5,768 nt of DNA from JAQVSH01 sp964451605 (lineage in GTDB: Bacteria; Bacteroidota; Bacteroidia; Bacteroidales; UBA4181), in assembly GCA_964451605.1 (NCBI GenBank), contig CAYVJA010000107.1, positions 1 to 5,768 of the forward strand, read 5' to 3'. Below the pieces are notes generated by a model that was given only the letters and a program-made list of their open reading frames with translations, was not told the origin of the DNA and searched no databases. Positions 1 to 4,719 of the stretch are shown piece by piece. Numbering within the stretch: the first letter of the stretch is position 1; each line of letters starts with the position of its first letter. A program made the translations under genes and the position numbers.

Positions 1-201
1 CTTACTCAGATGATCGGAGTTGGGGTGGGGTTCGCACGTTAGCACATGACCTGTAACAAACCCTTCTAACCCTCCTTTCACCGATTCGAAAGGTTCCAGG
101 CCTTCTACCTCCAGACCCACAGAGGTAAGGATAAGAGAGAGCGCTTCCGGCTCCATATCGGTATGCAGATACTCTTTGAGCCACTGGCAGGCAATTTTCA
201 T
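1..201 (-). CDS. pheT: Phenylalanyl-tRNA synthetase beta subunit, N-terminal part (cut by window edge)
   Basis: PheT forms the alpha2-beta2 enzyme that charges tRNA-Phe in the cytoplasm. Reading the minus strand from the ATG at 201-199 gives 67 codons without a stop, beginning MKIACQWLKEYL and continuing through T-S-V-G-L-E-V-E-G-L-E. This is the usual PheT opening (MKIS.nWLkdYl, then a tGLEVE motif). From about residue 43 the translation G-F-V-T-G-H-V, then C-E-P-H-P-N-S-D-H-L-S, is the start of the tRNA-binding OB-fold domain, whose hallmark is the H-P-N-A/S-D segment. PheT is normally about 800 residues, so under a tenth is visible, and nothing can be said about the catalytic-like or B3/B4 editing domains. 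The gene is divergent from the oad genes and probably has its own promoter (see 232-239). No Shine-Dalgarno sequence is evident, as is common in Bacteroidota. The start is secure because the family motif begins exactly there. Confidence 0.93.
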   Translation of the reverse strand, partial: MKIACQWLKEYLHTDMEPEALSLILTSVGLEVEGLEPFESVKGGLEGFVTGHVLTCEPHPNSDHLSK

Positions 202-231
202 GATATAGTCTATATGGAATGAGAATAGCCG

Positions 232-239
232 CAAATTTA
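232..239 (-). promoter_or_regulatory. Candidate Bacteroidota -7 promoter element for pheT
   Basis: On the minus strand these bases read TAAATTTG, a full match to the Bacteroidota -7 consensus TAnnTTTG. It lies about 30 bases upstream of the pheT ATG, which would leave a 5' leader of roughly 20-25 bases. No clear TTTG-like -33 element is seen at the expected 19-21 base spacing, so the call rests on the -7 box and its position. Confidence 0.45.
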
Positions 240-350
240 TAAAAAAAACCGCTACCCGTTGCCTAACCCTATTTTCGGATGCAAAAGAGTGCTTTCAGAG
301 GTTAAAAGTCCCATTTCCGGGGCTTTCCACCAGAAATAGGTCCTAAAAAT

Positions 351-381
351 TATGCTCTACAACAGTTTTTTTGTAATTTTG
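351..381 (+). promoter_or_regulatory. Candidate Bacteroidota promoter for the oadGAB operon
   Basis: Bases 374-381 read TAATTTTG, a full match to the -7 consensus TAnnTTTG. Exactly 19 bases upstream, 351-354 read TATG, one mismatch from the -33 consensus TTTG. Spacing and order both fit the Bacteroidota housekeeping promoter. Transcription would begin near 388, giving a leader of about 35-40 bases before the oadG ATG at 425. Confidence 0.5.
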
Positions 382-424
382 CCTAGATGTGCCTTTTTAA
401 AAAAACAACTCACTCATCTGCAAT

Positions 425-697
425 ATGGAAAATAATATGGAAACAGGCCTGATGCTTCTTGCGGTCGGGATGACGACTGTGCTTCTGGTGTTAACCATGA
501 TAGTAGCTTTCGGAAAGTACCTCATTCTGCTAGTCAACAAATTACCTGTCGACGAAGAGGAGAGCGCCCCTGTACGTAGGTCGGCCGCACAGTCCGGTCA
601 GACAGCAGGCAATCACTCGGCCATGGCCGCTATCTCGGCAGCCGTGGAGACCCTCTCGAAAGGAAGTGCCAAAGTGACCCGTATCGAAAAATTGTAA
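425..697 (+). CDS. oadG: Na+-pumping oxaloacetate decarboxylase, gamma subunit
   Basis: OadG is the small membrane anchor that holds the alpha and beta subunits of the sodium-pump decarboxylase together. The 90-residue product has one strong membrane segment (about residues 7-29, extending hydrophobically to about 37) with the V-G-M-T-T-V-L-L-V-L-T pattern usual for the family. A charged linker follows (P-V-D-E-E-E-S, 41-47), then a Ser/Gln/Gly-rich stretch, and then a probable amphipathic helix (A-M-A-A-I-S-A-A-V-E, 66-75) ending in K-V-T-R-I-E-K-L. The size fits the family (about 80-120 residues). Sequence conservation in this family is low, so the call leans partly on its place immediately before oadA and oadB, the same order as Klebsiella oadGAB. 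An in-frame ATG four codons later (437) is an alternative start. oadA follows after 27 bases. Confidence 0.85.
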   Translation: MENNMETGLMLLAVGMTTVLLVLTMIVAFGKYLILLVNKLPVDEEESAPVRRSAAQSGQTAGNHSAMAAISAAVETLSKGSAKVTRIEKL

Positions 698-724
698 CAA
701 CGACTTAATAAAACCAGAGCAAGA

Positions 725-2608
725 ATGTCGAAAGAGATTAAATTCAGTTTGTTGTACCGCGACATGTGGCAATCGTCGGGCAAGTACGTTCCGCGTGTCG
801 ATCAATTAGTCAGGGTAGCCCCTGCCATCATTAAAATGGGGTGTTTTGCCCGTGTCGAAACCAACGGAGGAGGATTCGAACAGATTAACCTTCTTTTCGG
901 AGAGAATCCCAATCAGGCTGTCCGCCAGTGGACCAAGCCTTTCCAGGAAGCCGGTATTCAAACCCATATGCTCGACCGCGCACTGAACGGATTGCGGATG
1001 AGTCCCGTACCTGCCGATGTACGAAAGTTGTTTTATAAGGTGAAGAAAGCGCAGGGTACCGATATCGCAAGAACCTTCTGCGGGCTTAACGATCCCCGTA
1101 ACCTGATTCCCTCTATCCGGTATGCCAAAGCCGCCGGAATGATTTCTCAAGCTGCGTTGAGTATTACGGTCTCGCCCCTCCATACGGTAGAGTACTACAC
1201 CAACCTGGCTTTTCAACTGATTGAAGAGGGTGCCGACGAAATCTGTCTGAAAGATATGGCAGGTATCGGCCGTCCGGTCTCTTTAGGCAAGATTACCCGT
1301 AACATCAAAGAGAAATATCCCCATATTCCCATCCAGTACCACAGCCATGCCGGTCCCGGACTCTCTGTTGCCTCTATTCTGGAGGTGTGTCAGGCAGGTG
1401 CCGACTACATCGATGTGGGAATGGAGCCTCTCTCCTGGGGAACCGGCCATGCCGATCTGATTACGGTTCAAACCATGTTGAAGGATGCAGGATTCAAGGT
1501 GCCCGAAATCAACATGGAGGCCTATATGGAGGTTCGCGCTTTAACACAGGAGTTTATCGACGATTTCCTGGGTTTCTACATCAGTCCTGAAAACCGCCTT
1601 ATGAACTCCCTGCTAATCGGTTCGGGATTGCCCGGCGGTATGATGGGCAGTCTGATGGCCGATCTGGAAAGCAATCTGGAGAGCATTAATAAATACCTGG
1701 CAAAACAGAATCTGCCTCCTAAATCGCGCGACCAGCTCCTTATCAGGCTCTTCGACGAGGTTGCCTATGTTTGGCCCAGAGTGGGTTATCCTCCTCTGGT
1801 TACCCCTTTCAGCCAATATGTAAAGAACCTCGCCTTAATGAACGTAGTTCAGCTGCTAAAAGGCAAAGAGCGCTGGTCGATGATTGCCGACGACATTTGG
1901 GATATGATTCTGGGTAAAGCCGGAAAAATCCCGGGCGAAATTGCACCCGAAATTGTGGCTTTGGCAAAAAAAGAGGGACGAGAATTCCAGAACGACAATC
2001 CCCAGGATCACTACCCCAATCAATTAGACCACTTCCGCGAAGAGATGCAGAAGAGGGGATGGGAAACCGGTACCGACGACGAAGAGTTGTTTGAATTTGC
2101 CATGCATCCTGCACAATATGATGCCTACAAATCGGGAAAGGCAAAAGCCGATTTCGAAGCTGATATTGCTGCAAAAAAAGCAAAAGCCGGAAAGGCTCCG
2201 GAAGCTGCCGGTCAACCCGGTTTTGCATCACAATTACCTCAAACCGTTATGGCCGAGGTAAATGGGCAACACTACAGAGTATTTCTGTCGGCCGATACCC
2301 CCGGTCAATCGGCTGCTCAGCCGGCTGCTCCCGGCACTGCACCCGCAGTAGCAGCCACCGCTCCTTCGGCCACTGCTACAAAAGCCATTGTTTCACCTCT
2401 CGAAGGGAAATTCTTTCTCACCAAAAACAGCTCTGAAACTCCGCTGAAAGTGGGCGACATGATAAATGTGGGCGACCGTGTATGTTATATCGAAGCAATG
2501 AAAACCTACAATGCGGTCTCTTCCGATGTGGAAGGAGTAGTCATATCGATTGCCGTCACCAACGGCGACAGTGTCGAAGAGGATGACGTGTTGATTACTA
2601 TTGCTTAA
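725..2608 (+). CDS. oadA: Na+-pumping oxaloacetate decarboxylase, alpha subunit (carboxyltransferase plus biotin carrier)
   Basis: OadA moves the carboxyl group of oxaloacetate onto its own biotin, releasing pyruvate, and presents carboxybiotin to OadB. The 627 residues show, in order: a TIM-barrel carboxyltransferase domain (about 5-290) with R12-D13 and Q16 of the R-D-x-x-Q-S motif, R85, the probable carbamylated K176 in C-L-K-D-M-A-G, metal ligands H206 and H208 in Y-H-S-H-A-G, and T240; the conserved PYC/OADA domain (about 295-470, with Y-P-P-L-V-T-P-F-S-Q-Y-V at 355-366); a Lys/Ala then Pro/Ala-rich flexible linker (about 470-552); and a C-terminal biotinyl domain (553-627) with biotin lysine K593 in E-A-M-K-T. 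Many barrel motifs differ from the Klebsiella form, and the biotinyl domain has an AccB-like insertion. I recall very similar proteins from Bacteroides. Substrate is inferred from pocket residues and from the oadG/oadB neighbours. A pyruvate carboxylase B subunit is the main alternative, but the membrane partners argue against it. Confidence 0.9.
   Translation: MSKEIKFSLLYRDMWQSSGKYVPRVDQLVRVAPAIIKMGCFARVETNGGGFEQINLLFGENPNQAVRQWTKPFQEAGIQTHMLDRALNGLRMSPVPADVRKLFYKVKKAQGTDIARTFCGLNDPRNLIPSIRYAKAAGMISQAALSITVSPLHTVEYYTNLAFQLIEEGADEICLKDMAGIGRPVSLGKITRNIKEKYPHIPIQYHSHAGPGLSVASILEVCQAGADYIDVGMEPLSWGTGHADLITVQTMLKDAGFKVPEINMEAYMEVRALTQEFIDDFLGFYISPENRLMNSLLIGSGLPGGMMGSLMADLESNLESINKYLAKQNLPPKSRDQLLIRLFDEVAYVWPRVGYPPLVTPFSQYVKNLALMNVVQLLKGKERWSMIADDIWDMILGKAGKIPGEIAPEIVALAKKEGREFQNDNPQDHYPNQLDHFREEMQKRGWETGTDDEELFEFAMHPAQYDAYKSGKAKADFEADIAAKKAKAGKAPEAAGQPGFASQLPQTVMAEVNGQHYRVFLSADTPGQSAAQPAAPGTAPAVAATAPSATATKAIVSPLEGKFFLTKNSSETPLKVGDMINVGDRVCYIEAMKTYNAVSSDVEGVVISIAVTNGDSVEEDDVLITIA
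2383..2605 (+). other. Biotinyl domain of OadA, biotin attachment site at Lys593
   Basis: This is a protein-domain annotation inside oadA, covering residues 554-627. The order S-P-L-E-G, N-V-G-D, E-A-M-K, then N-G-D-S-V-E and D-V-L-I marks a biotinyl fold. The biotin lysine codon is AAA within the GAAGCAATGAAAACC stretch at 2492-2506. The segment between G561 and N581 is longer than in classical OadA or pyruvate carboxylase carriers and resembles the protruding thumb of acetyl-CoA carboxylase AccB. The residue after the biotin lysine is Thr instead of the common Met. Confidence 0.85.
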
Positions 2609-2623
2609 TTACGATCGGAAAAG

Positions 2624-3753
2624 ATGAATATTTTAGAAAAACTATATCAAATGACGGCGTTGAGCAACATTGTGGCTCAACCCGAAATACTGCTCATGTA
2701 TGGAATTGCCTTCCTGCTCCTCTATCTGGGAATCAAAAAGCAATATGAACCCCTCCTGCTGGTTCCCATTGCCTTTGGTCTGCTGATTGCCAACTTCCCC
2801 GGGGGAACTATGGATGTGGTACCTGCAACGGACGAAAACGGAATAATGGACAAAACAATTTTGCAGATTGCNNNNNNNNNNNNNNNNNNNNNNNNNNNNN
2901 NNNNNNNNTACGGAATCTCCGTCTGGCCATGTTTGGCGCCTCTGCACAGTTGGGTATCTTTATTGTGCTTATTTCGGCTATCTTTTTTGGCTTTACTCCG
3001 CGCGAGGCAGCCTCTCTGGGTATTATCGGCGGAGCCGACGGCCCTACGGCCATCTTTACCACCATTAAACTGGCCCCTCACCTGTTGGGTCCCATTGCCA
3101 TTGCTGCATACTCCTATATGGCTTTGGTTCCCGTGATTATTCCTTTGGTGGTTCGTCTTACCTGTACCAAGAAAGAGTTGCTCATTAACATGAAAGAGCA
3201 GGATAAACTCTATCCCAACAGCTACGAAATTAAGAACATGCGTGCCACCAAAATTATCTTCCCCATCGCTTTGGGAACCCTGGTTGCTCTGCTCGTTCCT
3301 TCGGCCGTACCCCTGGTGGGCTTGCTGCTCTTTGGCAATCTGGTGAAAGAGATCGGGCCCAATACTGCCCGGCTGGCTGAGGCTGCCGCAGGTCCCATTT
3401 TGAACACTGCCACTATCTTTCTGGGACTTTCGGTGGGTGCCACGATGACTTCAGAAACCTTTCTCGATCCGAAAACCATCATGATTGTAGTTGGAGGTTT
3501 TCTGGCTTTTGCCGTCTCCATTTTTGGCGGAATTTTGGGCGTGAAGATTTTCAACCTCTTCTCCAAAAAGAAGATTCATCCCCTGGTAGGCGCCACCGGT
3601 TTAAGTGCTGTTCCCATGGCATCACGTGTTGCCAACGAAATTGCTCTTAAGTACGACTCGAAAAACCACGTTCTGCAATACTGTATGTCGAGCAACATCG
3701 CCGGGGTAATTGGCTCGGCCGTGGCTGCTGGTGTACTGATTTCGCTGCTCTGA
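2624..3753 (+). CDS. oadB: Na+-pumping oxaloacetate decarboxylase, beta subunit (interrupted by an assembly gap)
   Basis: OadB is the multi-span membrane subunit that decarboxylates carboxybiotin and exports Na+. The N-terminal piece (2624-2871, 82 complete codons plus a Gly/Ala-type GCn) carries the family signature Y-E-P-L-L-L-V-P-I-A-F-G. After the N run the reading resumes in another frame from 2911 (N-L-R-L-A-M-F-G-A-S-A-Q) and ends at TGA 3751-3753. The key helix motif G-G-A-D-G-P-T-A-I is present (equivalent of Klebsiella Asp203), as are A-Y-S-Y (Tyr229), G377, S382 and R389 in G-A-T-G-L-S-A-V-P-M-A-S-R, and the later S-S-N-I-A-G (Asn412). The position equivalent to Asn373 is His (3577-3579). 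About 30 residues, including the usual Y-P-P-L-I-F and G-A-M-T-D-F region, fall in the gap. I treat this as one intact gene, not a frameshift. It starts 15 bases after oadA. Confidence 0.9.
2872..2908. other. Assembly gap (37 N) inside oadB
   Basis: Thirty-seven N characters interrupt oadB. The reading frame before and after the gap differs by one base, and a true gap of 3k+2 bases is needed to restore it. By comparison with the remembered family layout, roughly 90 bases should lie here, so the recorded length is probably a scaffolding estimate. Confidence 0.95.
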
Positions 3754-3771
3754 TAACCAAATGTTTCAGCC

Positions 3772-4536
3772 ATGGCTGCACAAAAACCGATTATACTGGT
3801 TACCAACGACGATGGATACCTCTCTCAGGGTTTGCTGACGCTTGCCGAAGCGGCGGCTACCCTGGGAGAGGTCTTCGTAGTTGCACCGCAACAGGCCATG
3901 TCGGGAATGTCGCACGCCATAACTGCATCACGGCCGCTGCGAGTGCACCGGCATCCCATGGATCGGGTACAGAATTTCTACATCTGTAACGGCACCCCTG
4001 TCGACTGTATAAAACTGGGTCTGCATAAAATACTGACATCCAGGCCACAAATGATTCTTTCGGGAATAAACTACGGAAGTAATGCCGCTGCCAGCACCCA
4101 CTACTCCGGCACGGTAGGGGCAGCCCGTGAAGGCGCCTTGCACGGTATCCCCTCCATAGCTTTCTCGTCGCTTAACACCGACATAGCCGATCCCCTCACC
4201 TACTGCATACCCTTTGTGCTGAAAATCACCACCGCAGTATTTGAAAAACCGTTGGCAAAAGGAACACTCCTCAACGTCAACATACCCAACCTGCCTGCGG
4301 CCGACATCAAAGGAATCCGCATCTGTCGCCTCGCACAAGGCTACTGGAAAGAGACCTTCGACACCCGAAAAGACCCCTCCGGCCGCGACTACAACTGGCT
4401 CGAAGGCCACTTTATCAACGAAGAACCCGCTTCTCCCGAAACCGACGAAACCGCCCTCTACGACGGCTATGTAGCCGTGGTGCCTTTAAAGACGGACTCA
4501 ACGGACTTTCATTCAATAAAGAATCTGGTGCTTTAA
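3772..4536 (+). CDS. surE: 5'/3'-nucleotidase SurE (survival protein)
   Basis: SurE is a cytoplasmic, divalent-metal-dependent phosphatase that removes phosphate from 5' and 3' nucleoside monophosphates and, in some species, short polyphosphates. The 254-residue product has normal family length. The N-terminal I-L-V-T-N-D-D-G motif supplies metal ligands D13 and D14. S44 in M-S-G-M-S and N100 in S-G-I-N-Y-G complete the site. G-T-P-V-D-C-I-K-L (74-82) and the H-Y-S-G-T-V-G-A-A-R-E-G loop (110-121) are further hallmarks. The C-terminal half (about 185-250) is less conserved but keeps the late D-G-Y-V-A-V-V-P-L segment. The start fits because the ND motif normally lies near residue 10. It begins 18 bases after oadB with no terminator between, so read-through from the oad promoter is likely. 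Its TAA stop lies in the first unit of an octamer repeat array. Confidence 0.95.
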   Translation: MAAQKPIILVTNDDGYLSQGLLTLAEAAATLGEVFVVAPQQAMSGMSHAITASRPLRVHRHPMDRVQNFYICNGTPVDCIKLGLHKILTSRPQMILSGINYGSNAAASTHYSGTVGAAREGALHGIPSIAFSSLNTDIADPLTYCIPFVLKITTAVFEKPLAKGTLLNVNIPNLPAADIKGIRICRLAQGYWKETFDTRKDPSGRDYNWLEGHFINEEPASPETDETALYDGYVAVVPLKTDSTDFHSIKNLVL

Positions 4537-4587
4537 TGCTCTAATGCTCTAATGCTCTAATGCTGCGCTTCGCGCAATGCTCTAATG
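4534..4587 (+). repeat. Left octamer array, TAATGCTC repeats
   Basis: Three exact tandem copies of TAATGCTC run 4534-4557, with a fourth partial copy (TAATGCT) at 4558-4564. After a 12-base GC-rich interruption the motif resumes once more (AATGCTCT at 4577-4584, then AATG). The first unit contains the surE stop codon TAA (4534-4536). The array is the reverse complement of the one at 4684-4719. Confidence 0.95.
4564..4576 (+). repeat. Short GC hairpin within the left array
   Basis: TGCGC (4564-4568) and GCGCA (4572-4576) are perfect inverted repeats around the 3-base loop TTC. This GC-rich element interrupts the AT-rich octamer array. There is no T-run after it, so it does not look like a standard intrinsic terminator. 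Confidence 0.7.
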
Positions 4588-4592
4588 ATGAG

Positions 4593-4608
4593 TGTAGCAG
4601 TGTAGCAG
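4593..4608 (+). repeat. Two tandem copies of TGTAGCAG
   Basis: TGTAGCAG occurs twice head to tail, followed by TG at 4609-4610. The unit has no evident similarity to the flanking AATGCTCT array but has the same 8-base period. Confidence 0.85.
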
Positions 4609-4617
4609 TGGAACAAT

Positions 4618-4641
4618 GATTTGAAGATTTGTAGATTTGGG
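4618..4641 (+). repeat. Three GATTTGnn tandem units
   Basis: GATTTGAA, GATTTGTA and GATTTGGG follow each other with a period of exactly 8. The first six bases are identical in all three. The stretch TAGATTTG (4632-4639) also matches the Bacteroidota -7 consensus TAnnTTTG, so the array may include a promoter element for lpxB. Confidence 0.8.
4632..4639 (+). promoter_or_regulatory. Possible -7 promoter element for lpxB
   Basis: TAGATTTG matches TAnnTTTG and sits 76 bases before the lpxB ATG. No TTTG-like -33 element is seen at the right distance, and the match arises inside a GATTTG repeat, so it may be chance. Confidence 0.25.
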
Positions 4642-4683
4642 AAGGGTAACGTAGTATTATAATCACTAACTTTCTGCTCATTT

Positions 4684-4719
4684 ATTAGAGCACCAGAGCA
4701 TTAGAGCATTAGAGCATGA
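4684..4719 (+). repeat. Right octamer array, GAGCATTA repeats (inverse of the left array)
   Basis: After a leading ATTA come GAGCACCA (4688-4695), GAGCATTA (4696-4703), GAGCATTA (4704-4711) and GAGCATGA (4712-4719). These are reverse complements of the left array. The lpxB ATG (4716-4718) is formed by the last, slightly altered unit. Bases 4695-4717 pair perfectly with 4536-4558. Confidence 0.95.

Larger units (their letters stand above)
202..424. other. Divergent intergenic region between pheT and oadG
   Basis: This 223-base region separates two divergently transcribed units. It is AT-rich with homopolymer runs (eight A at 241-248, seven T at 366-372), and it carries one TAnnTTTG box in each orientation. 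I see no ORF, RNA gene, riboswitch-like fold or strong inverted repeat in it. The middle part (about 260-345) has nothing I can assign. Confidence 0.6.
4536..4717. repeat. Long imperfect inverted repeat spanning the surE-lpxB spacer
   Basis: The arms 4536-4558 and 4695-4717 are perfectly complementary over 23 bp. After a 2-base mismatch (4559-4560 against 4693-4694) four more pairs form (4561-4564 with 4689-4692). The enclosed loop is about 124 bases. Because the arms are octamer arrays, pairing can also slip in steps of 8. In a surE-lpxB transcript this fold would enclose the whole spacer and cover the lpxB start codon. Confidence 0.85.

Noticed and set aside
2..184. 60-residue minus-strand ORF at the left edge
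   Set aside because: It overlaps pheT in another frame of the same strand. The frame opening at 201 gives clear PheT sequence, whereas this one is Arg/Ser-rich and resembles nothing known to me.
260..345. Operator or riboswitch in the pheT-oadG intergenic region
   Set aside because: Only short weak matches such as ATTTC/GAAAT around 313-336 were found, which are too short to support a regulatory site.
1809..2231. 140-residue and other minus-strand ORFs opposite oadA (also 806-1216)
   Set aside because: These are antisense shadows of a strongly supported gene, with Arg/Leu/Ser-rich translations and no motif.
725..2608. Pyruvate carboxylase subunit B or methylmalonyl-CoA decarboxylase alpha as the identity of the large gene
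   Set aside because: The oadG and oadB neighbours indicate a membrane Na+ pump, which pyruvate carboxylase lacks. Methylmalonyl-CoA decarboxylase alpha has a crotonase-type carboxyltransferase with no TIM barrel and no fused biotin domain.
2909..2920. Tyr-Gly-Ile-Ser read directly after the gap in the upstream oadB frame
   Set aside because: It resembles what might precede the missing Y-P-P-L-I-F segment, but the next codons in that frame do not fit the family, while the other frame gives a good OadB match from the same bases. Four residues are too few to claim a misjoin.
2624..3753. oadB as a frameshifted pseudogene
   Set aside because: The only frame change coincides with the run of N, and both flanking parts are intact and well conserved, so a mis-sized gap explains it.
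3928..4410. 160-residue minus-strand ORF opposite surE
   Set aside because: It lies wholly inside surE, whose translation shows all family motifs. The antisense frame has low-complexity Val/Gly-rich sequence without recognisable domains.
4537..4716. Intrinsic terminator after surE
   Set aside because: Stable stems exist (23 bp long-range, 5 bp local), but neither is followed by a T-rich tract, and lpxB starts directly at the end of the right arm.
4534..4719. CRISPR array
   Set aside because: The repeats are 8 bases long and directly abutting, with no 25-40 base repeats, no unique spacers and no cas genes.
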